From positions 92,106 through 156,105 of the forward strand of contig NZ_FLQX01000111.1 of NCBI RefSeq assembly GCF_900089955.1: a stretch of DNA of 64,000 bases, read 5' to 3'. The notes under the pieces are model-generated. The model was not told where the DNA came from. It ran no database searches and was given only the letters and a program-made list of their open reading frames with translations. This document shows positions 21,523 through 28,500 of this stretch, piece by piece. Position 1 is the first letter of the stretch. Each line of letters begins with the position of its first letter. A program made the position numbers and the translations under genes. The stretch comes from Candidatus Accumulibacter aalborgensis. Lineage in GTDB: Bacteria; Pseudomonadota; Gammaproteobacteria; Burkholderiales; Rhodocyclaceae.

Positions 21523-24180
21523 ATGAAGACCGAAACCCCGCAGATCGTCAATCGCCAGGATTACACGCCGCCGCCCTACCTGGTTGACAGTGTGGAACTG
21601 GACGTCCGCTTCCACACTGGCGAAGTCCTGGTCAACAGCCACCTCCGCCTGCGGCGCAACCCGGCCGCGGCGCCCGGCCAGGCGCTGCAACTCGACGGCC
21701 ACGAACTGGAGACGATGGCCATGGCCATCGATGGCACAGCACTCGCTGAAGACCGCTACACGCGCACCGACTCGACACTGACCATCGCCAGGCTCCCGGA
21801 CGCGCTGACGCTGAGCACGCAAACGCGCATCGACCCCGACCACAACACCAGCCTGGCGGGGCTCTATCGCTCGAAAGACGGCTATTTCACCCAGTGCGAG
21901 GCGCAGGGCTTCCGCAGGATCACCTGGTTCCCCGATCGCCCGGACATCATGGCGCGCTATCGAGTGACGCTGCATGCCGACAAGGCCAGCCTGCCGGTGC
22001 TGCTGGCGAACGGGAATCCGGTCGGCAGCGGTGACGAAGGGCCAGACCGTCACTGGGCATGCTGGGAGGACCCTTTTCCCAAGCCCTGCTACCTGTTTGC
22101 TCTGGTCGCCGCCCGCCTCGAAGTGTTGCGTGACGAGTTCAGCACCGGCAGGGGGCGCAGCGTCCAACTGGCCGTCTTCGTCGAACCCGGCAAGCTCGAT
22201 CAGTGTGCGCACGCGATGGATGCTCTCAAGCGCGCCATGCGCTGGGATGAGGAGGTATTCGGCCTCGAGTGCGACCTCGATCACTACATGATCGTCGCCG
22301 TCGGTGACTTCAACATGGGAGCGATGGAGAACAAGGGGCTGAACATCTTCAATACCAAGTATGTTCTCGCCCGCGCCGACACGGCCACCGATGGCGATTA
22401 CCAGAACATCGACCGGGTGGTCGCTCACGAGTACTTTCACAACTGGACCGGCAACCGCGTCACCTGCCGCGACTGGTTCCAGTTGTCGCTCAAGGAAGGG
22501 CTGACCGTCTTCCGTGATCAGGAATTCGGCGCCGACACGCACAGTCGCGCGGTGACCCGGATACGCGACGTTCGCGCGCTGCGCGCAGCGCAGTTCCCGG
22601 AAGACGCCGGCCCGATGGCGCACCCGGTGCGCCCCGACTCGTACATCGAGATCAACAACTTCTACACCAGCACGGTCTATGAAAAAGGCGCCGAGGTCGT
22701 GCGCATGATCCAGACGCTGATCGGCAGGAAAGCCTTCCGCTGCGGCATGGACCTCTACTTCGCGCGCCATGACGGCCAGGCGGTGACCTGCGACGACTTC
22801 GTCGCCGCGATGGCCGATGCCTCCGGGACCGACCTGACACAGTTCAAGCGCTGGTACGATCACGCCGGCACCCCGCGCCTCCTGGCCAGCGGCAGCTACG
22901 ACCCAGTCGCACGACGCTACGTCCTGACCGTATCGCAATCGCGACCGACCGCCGTCGAAGACTCGCCCAGCCAACCCAGCCAACCATTCCATATTCCGAT
23001 CGCCATCGGCCTGCTTGGACCTGATGGCGACGATCTGCCGCTCGTATTGACCGGGGAGAGCGAGCATGCCAGAACCGACCGAACGACGTGCGTGCTCTCA
23101 CTGACGAAAAGCAAACAGCAGTTCGTCTTCGAAGGCCTGGCAGCCGCTCCCGTACCCTCTCTGTTGCGCAATTTCTCGGCGCCGGTGATTCTCGATTACG
23201 CCTGGAGCGACGACGACCTCAGCCACCTCCTGGCCCACGACAGCGACCCCTTCAATCGCTGGGAAGCCGGACAGCGCCTGGCCAGCCGCCTGATCCTGAC
23301 GGCCGCCGCCGAGCTTTCCGCCGGGCGGCCGGCGAGCTGGCCGCAGAGCTTCGTCGACGCGACAGCGCAGGTCCTGGCGCGTGCCGACGAAGATCCTGCC
23401 TTCGCCGCCGAAGCCCTGACCCTTCCCGGCGAAGCGACGCTGGCCGAAGAGATGACCGTCGTCGACCCCGATGCCCTCCATGCAGCCCGCAATGGACTGC
23501 GCCTTCTTGTCGCCGAGCGACTGACCAACGCCCTGCGGCAACGCTACGAGGCACTGGCACCCAGAGTGCCCTACCAGCCAACTCCGGCCGCGGCCGGCCG
23601 GCGCGCTCTACGCAACCTGTGCCTCGGCACCCTCGGCGAACTGAAGACCAGCGAAGTACGCACCCTGGCGATGGCGCAGTTCGCCTCGGCCGACAACATG
23701 AGCGACCAGTTCGCCGCGCTGTCGATCCTCGCGCAGGACGATTGCCGCCAGCGCCCAGCGGCGCTCGCTGCCTTTTTCGAGCGCTGGCAAGGCGAAGCAC
23801 TGGTCATGGACAAGTGGCTTGCGGTACAGGCAGCGAGCCGCCTGCCCGACACGCTGGCCGTCGTGCAAGGTCTGCTCGCGCACCCGGCGTTCGATCTGCG
23901 CAACCCGAACAAGGTTTACGCCCTGCTCAACACCTTCGGCAACAACCACGTTCGTTTTCACGCCGCCGACGGCAGCGGCTACCATTTTCTCGCCGAGCAG
24001 ATCGGCCAGATCGACCGCATCAATCCGCAGGTCGCCGCGCGCCTGGCACGCCGCTTCGATCGCTGGCGGAAGTTCGATGCCGGCCGCCAGCAACACGCCC
24101 GCTCGGCGCTGGCAAAGCTGCACGCGAGCAAGGACGTGTCGTCGGATCTCCTGGAGATCGTCGGGCGAGCGCTCGCTTGA
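21523..24180 (+). CDS. pepN: Aminopeptidase N
   Basis: This 885-residue M1 metallopeptidase removes N-terminal residues from peptides in the cytoplasm. Diagnostic motifs are GAMENKGLNIF for the N-terminal amine, the zinc site HEYFHNWT with the downstream glutamate (SLKEGLTVF), and a catalytic Tyr region (YTSTVYEKGAEVVRM). A C-terminal helical domain fills the remainder. The ATG at 21523, after CTGGAGCC, matches the usual PepN N-terminus. Confidence 0.96.
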   Translation: MKTETPQIVNRQDYTPPPYLVDSVELDVRFHTGEVLVNSHLRLRRNPAAAPGQALQLDGHELETMAMAIDGTALAEDRYTRTDSTLTIARLPDALTLSTQTRIDPDHNTSLAGLYRSKDGYFTQCEAQGFRRITWFPDRPDIMARYRVTLHADKASLPVLLANGNPVGSGDEGPDRHWACWEDPFPKPCYLFALVAARLEVLRDEFSTGRGRSVQLAVFVEPGKLDQCAHAMDALKRAMRWDEEVFGLECDLDHYMIVAVGDFNMGAMENKGLNIFNTKYVLARADTATDGDYQNIDRVVAHEYFHNWTGNRVTCRDWFQLSLKEGLTVFRDQEFGADTHSRAVTRIRDVRALRAAQFPEDAGPMAHPVRPDSYIEINNFYTSTVYEKGAEVVRMIQTLIGRKAFRCGMDLYFARHDGQAVTCDDFVAAMADASGTDLTQFKRWYDHAGTPRLLASGSYDPVARRYVLTVSQSRPTAVEDSPSQPSQPFHIPIAIGLLGPDGDDLPLVLTGESEHARTDRTTCVLSLTKSKQQFVFEGLAAAPVPSLLRNFSAPVILDYAWSDDDLSHLLAHDSDPFNRWEAGQRLASRLILTAAAELSAGRPASWPQSFVDATAQVLARADEDPAFAAEALTLPGEATLAEEMTVVDPDALHAARNGLRLLVAERLTNALRQRYEALAPRVPYQPTPAAAGRRALRNLCLGTLGELKTSEVRTLAMAQFASADNMSDQFAALSILAQDDCRQRPAALAAFFERWQGEALVMDKWLAVQAASRLPDTLAVVQGLLAHPAFDLRNPNKVYALLNTFGNNHVRFHAADGSGYHFLAEQIGQIDRINPQVAARLARRFDRWRKFDAGRQQHARSALAKLHASKDVSSDLLEIVGRALA

Positions 24181-24263
24181 GTTTGGGCAGCCCATGCAGC
24201 CGTCAGGCAGGCGTGGGAAGCAACGGCAGATCTGCCGGAATCCTCAATTCCTCAACATAGGAC

Positions 24264-24292
24264 TTGAGGGGCGCAAGTCAAATCTGTATAAT
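24264..24292 (+). promoter_or_regulatory. tRNA-Arg promoter
   Basis: TTGAGG (24264-24269) and a perfect TATAAT (24287-24292) are separated by 17 bases, 21 bases upstream of the tRNA 5' end. Confidence 0.88.
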
Positions 24293-24313
24293 CGTCGGCT
24301 TCAACACGGCAAT

Positions 24314-24390
24314 GCGCCCGTAGCTCAGTTGGATAGAGTACTTGGCTACGAACCAAGGGGTCGGGCGTTCGAATCGCTCCGGGCGTGCCA
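24314..24390 (+). tRNA. tRNA-Arg (anticodon ACG)
   Basis: This 77-base tRNA has an encoded CCA end. The acceptor stem GCGCCCG pairs with CGGGCGT, the D-arm contains AGCTCAGTTGGATAGAGT, the anticodon stem CTTGG/CCAAG encloses CTACGAA (anticodon ACG), and the T-arm is GGGCG-TTCGAAT-CGCTC. A terminator follows directly. It marks the edge between the core block and the accessory region and is a plausible integration site. Confidence 0.97.
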
Positions 24391-24406
24391 ATAGAATCAA
24401 GCACTT

Positions 24407-24432
24407 AGGTCAATCTTCGGATTGGCCTTTTT
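24407..24432 (+). terminator. Terminator after tRNA-Arg
   Basis: AGGTCAATC (24407-24415), a TTCG loop and GATTGGCCT (one G-T pair) run into a T5 tract, 17 bases past the tRNA. Confidence 0.85.
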
Positions 24433-24513
24433 GCTTTCTAGCTCCATTGGTGACACATTTGGTGACACATCCGGCAAGGTGACCCTTGTACCCTGCCCCG
24501 TTAGCTGGGTTGA

Positions 24514-24777
24514 CCAAGCGAGCATCAAGACGGTTACGCTGTAACCGATCAGGCCCACGAACAAGCCAACGACACAAGGAGGGGCTGCCCGCTAGCCTTC
24601 ACGGTGCCCCCACAAGCCCCGATCTACGGCCAGCCCGTACTAGAACTACCACCACCCCACGAACCGCGCCACAGGCCCCCAGGCGACACTTGCCGCCAGC
24701 ATGGTGCAGCGCACCCCCGCAAGTTCTACGCCAGAAACCAAGCGGTAAACCTGGACGTCAAGCGCTGCATGGCCTAG
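24514..24777 (+). other. Startless 87-codon open frame, mobile-element remnant?
   Basis: A stop-to-stop frame without ATG shows protein-like sequence through its whole length (for example VTDQAHEQANDTRRG, PPQAPIYGQPVLELPPP, and the basic end HPRKFYARNQAVNLDVKR). It begins ~120 bases after the tRNA. It may be the 3' part of a gene lost on integration or deletion. No family is recognised. Just upstream (24450-24473) is a twofold GGTGACACAT direct repeat. Confidence 0.3.
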
Positions 24778-24833
24778 CTTGATTCTCGCTTGCTGTAGCC
24801 ATTGGCATTGAGCAGCGCAGCATCTCTTATGTC

Positions 24834-24995
24834 ATGGCCAAGACTGTTGAGCAACCCAGTGCCCCGCCGCTGGCCTCGATTGACGCACTAGCTTTTATTT
24901 TGGGCTTCGCCGAGACTTGGCCCCCAACACCCCTAAGAATCCCCATGGCATTTGCAAACTTTTGCATGTTATTTCCATCACTTGATGTGATATAA
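24834..24995 (+). CDS. Hypothetical 53-residue protein, doubtful
   Basis: An ATG frame begins MAKTVEQPSAPPLASIDALA and ends just inside the promoter palindrome of the next gene. The open frame extends ~18 codons upstream (GIEQRSISYVMAKT), so it may be the tail of a truncated element gene rather than a complete protein. No ribosome-binding site is evident. Confidence 0.25.
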   Translation: MAKTVEQPSAPPLASIDALAFILGFAETWPPTPLRIPMAFANFCMLFPSLDVI

Positions 24996-24996
24996 G
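24977..24996 (+). promoter_or_regulatory. Promoter with overlapping palindromic operator
   Basis: ATCACTTGATGTGAT (24977-24991) is a palindrome with 5-base arms. It overlaps an extended -10 element TGATATAAG (24988-24996) upstream of the putative ribbon-helix-helix gene, the arrangement expected for autoregulation. Confidence 0.45.
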
Positions 24997-25040
24997 CGCA
25001 CAACAGATGTAGGAAACTAACCCAACCAAAGGAGACGAAG

Positions 25041-25361
25041 ATGACACAAGCAAGAAGCTACGTACTCGGCCTGAAGCTGCCCACAACAGACTTCGAGATC
25101 ATCGAGGCCATAGCCAAAGAGGAGAGACGCAGACCGTCGGACGTGATCAGGAACGTGATCGAGGACGTGGTCGAGGGCAAGATTCACATCGAACCAAAAG
25201 AGGAACCTGACAACAAGAGAACAAACGTCAGGGTGGACGGCTACACCATCAAAAAGGTAAACGCCTTCAAGAAAGCCACAGGGATGACACTGGACCAAAT
25301 CCTGCACCTAGCCTTGATGAATCTCAGAAGCGAAGACAACCCCGCGCCACCTACAACGTGA
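25041..25361 (+). CDS. Putative ribbon-helix-helix DNA-binding protein
   Basis: This 106-residue charged protein has an excellent AAAGGAGA ribosome-binding site. The first half (SYVLGLKLPTTDFEIIEAIA then RRPSDVIRNVIEDVVEG) and the second (TNVRVDGYTIKKVNAFKKAT then TLDQILHLALMN) each look like a strand plus two helices, as in CopG/Arc-type proteins, so it may carry two RHH-like units. It sits alone in mobile-element debris next to the tRNA, typical of a small element regulator. No named family is recognised. Confidence 0.6.
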   Translation: MTQARSYVLGLKLPTTDFEIIEAIAKEERRRPSDVIRNVIEDVVEGKIHIEPKEEPDNKRTNVRVDGYTIKKVNAFKKATGMTLDQILHLALMNLRSEDNPAPPTT

Positions 25362-25450
25362 CCCGGTAGCCACTTTTGGGCAGCTTTTAGCAGTGCACGC
25401 CCTTCAAGATGCCGCTGGCAGTTTTGAACTTTTTGAAGAAATTAACGCAG

Positions 25451-25708
25451 TCAGCCATCGACCAAAGTAACAGAATCAGCGTCAACCAACTTGTTCAGCG
25501 CCGCCGCTGTAGCGAATGCCTGCGCCGCTTGTCGCTGAGCCTGCATTGCCAGCTTGAAGAACATTGCTGCCTTGTCTGCCTTTTCTTCACCATCGGCACG
25601 CGCCGCAAGTTTGACCGCAAGCAGGCTTGACCATTGCCCTTGGCCTACCAGACTTTCCCGAACGAATCCTAGATCGCCGACAGCCATACGAGCACAAGCG
25701 TAGCGCAC
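25451..25708 (-). CDS. Hypothetical alanine-rich helical protein, possibly N-truncated
   Basis: This 85-residue frame starts at GTG (an ATG seven codons in is the alternative). The sequence is helical and coding-like (LAVKLAARADGEEKADKAAM, FFKLAMQAQRQAAQAF). It recalls short C-terminal segments of uncharacterised element-borne proteins, but this cannot be verified here. No ribosome-binding site is evident, and the surrounding 25.36-26.11 kb holds only repeats and a terminator. Confidence 0.35.
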   Translation of the reverse strand: MRYACARMAVGDLGFVRESLVGQGQWSSLLAVKLAARADGEEKADKAAMFFKLAMQAQRQAAQAFATAAALNKLVDADSVTLVDG

Positions 25709-25910
25709 GGCAAGCGCTACCCCCTCGCTACTCCTGGGCCAACCCCCCCTATTACCTGAATGCCGATCGTTGAACGTATACCCGTTTAACGCGGCTTTTA
25801 ACGCTGGTTGCGTTAGATTGGTAGGGCGGGGCCGGAATCATTCCGCTTCACCCCGATGGTCGGACCAAGATGTCGAGGTTTCTGCCTCGCGCCAGCGGGA
25901 TGCAGAAATC

Positions 25911-25945
25911 GTAGGGTGCAATAAGGCGCAGCGCATTGCACCACC
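25911..25945. repeat. Palindromic dispersed repeat, family B (copy B1)
   Basis: GTAGGGTGCAATAAGGCGCA and onward to CACC: GGTGCAAT and ATTGCACC pair around a short centre. It is nearly identical to copies at 26950 and 27655. Confidence 0.8.
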
Positions 25946-26031
25946 TTCGTCCGCCCGGCAGTGATTTTCAAACAGAATCTAACGCTCGATCATTGACGCG
26001 GAAGCTGGTTGTGATAACGTGGCGGCAAAGT

Positions 26032-26056
26032 AAAGCCGCCTTTCACGCGGCTTTTT
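26032..26056 (+). terminator. Rho-independent terminator-like hairpin
   Basis: AAAGCCGC (26032-26039), a 7-base loop and GCGGCTTT run into a T5 tract. No intact plus-strand gene directly precedes it, so it may be a leftover of a deleted gene. It insulates the toxin pair downstream. Confidence 0.65.
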
Positions 26057-26111
26057 GCACGCCCGCCACGGTCCAACGCATCCGTTGCGGGGTGGATGGA
26101 GGGCCTCAGTC

Positions 26112-26342
26112 ATGAAACACCGATTGGAACAAAATGGTGCGCAGAGGGAGACGACCGCCGCCCTGCCGGTGGCAACGGTCGCCGGCCGAATGGTGCGCGT
26201 CTTGACGCCAGACCAGCGCCGTGCAGACATCAAGGCCTTTGGTCGGGAGATTCGCGACTCGAAACAAAGCGCCGCCGACTTTCTCCGCCGGGCGGGGCTG
26301 ATCGACGAGTGTGGGCAACTCACCGAACCGTACCGCCGGTAA
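26112..26342 (+). CDS. Small protein preceding an ART-like gene (putative antitoxin)
   Basis: This 76-residue protein starts at the ATG 9 bases after GGAGGG. The N-terminus looks flexible. The C-terminal part (LTPDQRRADIKAFGREIRDS then KQSAADFLRRAGLIDECGQL) is two or three helices. Its stop overlaps the start of the next gene (TAATG), so they are translationally coupled. By size, position and coupling it is a candidate antitoxin for the ART-like protein. The family is not recognised, and the antitoxin role is inference. Confidence 0.6.
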   Translation: MKHRLEQNGAQRETTAALPVATVAGRMVRVLTPDQRRADIKAFGREIRDSKQSAADFLRRAGLIDECGQLTEPYRR

Positions 26343-26953
26343 TGCCGGGCATCTGGTCGGAGTACGAGTTTCAGCCCAGTTTCGTGCTGGGCTTTCACGG
26401 CTGCGACAAGAGCACCGGGGAGCGCCTCCTTCGCGGCGAGGAGCCTCATCTCAAGTGGTCAGAAAAGAAGTATGACTGGCTCGGGCACGGCATCTACTTC
26501 TGGGAGGGAAACCCGGGCCGAGCGTTGCAATGGGCCAATCACCGAAAACAAGAAGGAAAGATCGACGATCCATTCGTCCTTGGGGCGATCATCGACCTGA
26601 AGCATTGCCTGGACCTTTTCGATGGCGATGGGCTGCAACAGGTCGCCGACGTCCACCGAGAGCTGATCGAGACGTTCAAGAAGGTCGGTACGCCCCCGCC
26701 CCGGAACGTGGGGCCGACGCCGGACAAGGCGGGTCGCTTCCTGGACTGCGCCGTGATCAACTACTTGCATACCTACCGGGAACTGCGTGGTGAACCTTCT
26801 TACGACACCATCCGTGCGCCATTCCTGGAAGGCCGTCCTCTGTACCTACGGGCGGGGTTTCGGAAACACAACCACATTCAGATATGCGTTCGCGAGACCG
26901 AATGCCTCAAGGGCTATTTTCGACCGATCGCCGGCGCCTGTGCCGGCGCGTAG
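26342..26953 (+). CDS. ADP-ribosyltransferase-fold protein (putative toxin)
   Basis: This 203-residue protein, coupled to the gene above, carries an N-terminal motif pair like that of PARP/DUF3990-type ADP-ribosyltransferases: a strand with histidine (FVLGFHGCDKSTGERLL) and ~35 residues on a tyrosine strand (YDWLGHGIYFWEGNPGRALQ). These correspond to the NAD-binding H and Y of the H-Y-E triad. The third position is not a clear Glu; the best candidate strand is HIQICVRETECLKGYF. No signal peptide or membrane segment is present, so an intracellular target is likely. A family B repeat begins at its stop codon. Fold assignment is by motif only. Confidence 0.6.
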   Translation: MPGIWSEYEFQPSFVLGFHGCDKSTGERLLRGEEPHLKWSEKKYDWLGHGIYFWEGNPGRALQWANHRKQEGKIDDPFVLGAIIDLKHCLDLFDGDGLQQVADVHRELIETFKKVGTPPPRNVGPTPDKAGRFLDCAVINYLHTYRELRGEPSYDTIRAPFLEGRPLYLRAGFRKHNHIQICVRETECLKGYFRPIAGACAGA

Positions 26954-26983
26954 GGTGCAATAAGCGCAGCACATTGCACCACC
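26950..26983. repeat. Palindromic dispersed repeat, family B (copy B2)
   Basis: GTAGGGTGCAATAAGCGCAG continuing to the ATTGCACCACC end. It overlaps the last bases of the ART-like gene stop codon. Confidence 0.8.
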
Positions 26984-27000
26984 CTCGTCAGTCGCGCAGG

Positions 27001-27083
27001 TTGGGCTGACGAAGGAAGCCCAACGCAAGCCGGCGCCAGGAAACCGGCCGTTCCGAAATGTTGGGGTTCGTGCCTCACCCCAA
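27001..27083. repeat. Palindromic dispersed repeat, family A inverted pair (copy A2)
   Basis: Two units in opposite orientation: a reversed unit at 27001-27023 (TTGGGCTGACGAAGG...CCAA) and a forward unit at 27061-27083 (TTGGGGTTCGTGCCTC...CCAA), 37 bases apart. Each can form its own hairpin, like a BIME of enteric bacteria. Confidence 0.8.
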
Positions 27084-27124
27084 CCTACGAGCTGTTGTTG
27101 ATTAATTGGGTATCTCAGGCTGGA

Positions 27125-27613
27125 CTAACCGCGCCGCGCCGCTTCGATGGCGACGATGTCGATCTTCGTCATCTGCATCATCGCTTCGAAGGCGCGTTTG
27201 GCCGCTGCGCGGTCGGGATCGGCAATCGCGGCCGTCAGGGCGCGTGGCGTGATTTGCCACGACAGGCCCCACTTGTCCTTGCACCAGCCGCACGCGCTTT
27301 CCTGGCCGCCGTTGCTGATGATCGCGTTCCACAGGCGGTCGGTTTCGGCTTGGTCGTCGGTCGCAACCTGGAACGAGAAAGCCTCGTTGTGCTTGAAACC
27401 CGGACCGCCGTTCAGCCCGATGCACGGGATGCCCATAACGGTGAACTCGACTACCAGGACATCGCCCTGCTTGCCAGAGGGATAGTCGGCGGGCGCGCGA
27501 TGGACCTTGCCAAGCGCACTGTCCGGGAACGTCTCGGCATAGAACCGCGCGGCATCCAAGGCAGTGCCGTCGTACCAGAGGCAAATCGTGTTCTTGCTGA
27601 CCGTCGTAGTCAT
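27125..27613 (-). CDS. VOC-superfamily (PhnB/3-demethylubiquinone-9 methyltransferase-like) protein
   Basis: This 162-residue protein has the PhnB-like glyoxalase fold: NTICLWYDGTALDAARFYAE, FPDSALGKVHRAP, VVEFTVMGIPCIGLNGGPGF and the terminal GWCKDKWGLSWQITPRAL. Members were historically labelled 3-demethylubiquinone-9 3-methyltransferase, but most are dioxygenase-fold proteins of unknown substrate. The start at 27613 follows AAAGGAAAAACC; the longer frame runs into a family B repeat. It lies between repeat copies on both sides. Confidence 0.85.
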   Translation of the reverse strand: MTTTVSKNTICLWYDGTALDAARFYAETFPDSALGKVHRAPADYPSGKQGDVLVVEFTVMGIPCIGLNGGPGFKHNEAFSFQVATDDQAETDRLWNAIISNGGQESACGWCKDKWGLSWQITPRALTAAIADPDRAAAKRAFEAMMQMTKIDIVAIEAARRG

Positions 27614-27654
27614 GGTTTTTCCTTTCGTTTGGTGTTTCGAGGTTGAGTGAAATC

Positions 27655-27724
27655 GTAGGGTGCAATAAGCGAAGCGCATTGCACCACCGTCCGGCGCAAT
27701 GCCCGTTGGTTATTGCGCCCTACG
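27655..27724. repeat. Palindromic dispersed repeat, family B inverted pair (copy B3)
   Basis: A forward unit (27655-27688, GTAGGGTGCAATAAGCGAAG...) is followed by a variant reversed unit (27693-27724, GGCGCAATGCCCG...GCGCCCTACG). Confidence 0.75.
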
Positions 27725-27780
27725 CACTAAAGCGGCCAGCCCGCCGACGCCGACTTTCCCGCCCCAAGCGCCGCTTCCTG

Positions 27781-28500
27781 CTATCCCTCATTCCACCTTT
27801 CCGCCGCCAGCGGCAACTCATTCAGTTCCGCCCGAGCCTCCCGCCAACGCGGGTAGTGCCGCTCCAGAAGGGCCACGAAGCGCTCGCTATGCGTCGGCTC
27901 AAGGAGATGAAGCAGTTCATGCACGACGACGTACTCAAGCAGGTCCCGAGGTTTCTTGACCAACTCGGTATTCAGGCGAATGTTCCCGGTCCGGTGGCTG
28001 CATCCGCCCCACTTCGTCTTCATGCGCTGGAGGAAGTAGCCGGTGACCGTCACGCCCAGCTTTCCCTCCCACTGCCTGATGAGTTCGGGAACGGCCGCAT
28101 GCAGCAGCTCGCGATGCCATTCGGACAGGATTTCTTCCCGCTTCACCAACGAGCTGCCAGGGCGGACGCTCAGCGTGATCCGGCGATGATCGAGCTTCAC
28201 GGCAGGCTTCGCGTCCACTTCGACCACGGACAGCAGATAGCGCCGCCCCCAAAGATAATGGCTCTCCCGCTCGATATACTGGCGCGGAGTCTCGCGTGCC
28301 TGCGCCTGCAGTTTCGCCTGCTGGCTGCGAATCCACTCCAACCTGGTCACCGCATAGGCGCGCGCAACCTCCAGCCGAGTGCCCGCAGGCGCGACCAGCG
28401 TGACGTGCCCCGCCGGCGGATGCACCGACAGGTAGACGTGCTTGACCGCCTTGCGCGTTACGGCGATGACCACATCGCCGAGCTGAATCGTCTCGGTCAC
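27781..28500 (-). CDS. YgjP-like M48-type metallopeptidase
   Basis: This 239-residue protein starts at GTG, overlapping the hsdR stop by 4 bases. It contains the DUF45/YgjP region: [18 protein letters not shown], then the zinc site [17 protein letters not shown] (HExxH plus a third His). Such genes are often last in type I restriction operons; their contribution is not established. The conserved motifs are complete. Confidence 0.88.
   Translation of the reverse strand: MTETIQLGDVVIAVTRKAVKHVYLSVHPPAGHVTLVAPAGTRLEVARAYAVTRLEWIRSQQAKLQAQARETPRQYIERESHYLWGRRYLLSVVEVDAKPAVKLDHRRITLSVRPGSSLVKREEILSEWHRELLHAAVPELIRQWEGKLGVTVTGYFLQRMKTKWGGCSHRTGNIRLNTELVKKPRDLLEYVVVHELLHLLEPTHSERFVALLERHYPRWREARAELNELPLAAERWNEG

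Noticed and set aside
24450..24473. Twofold GGTGACACAT repeat after the tRNA as a CRISPR or att site
   Set aside because: There are only two copies, no spacers, and no match to the tRNA 3' end. It is recorded only as a repeat near the remnant frame.
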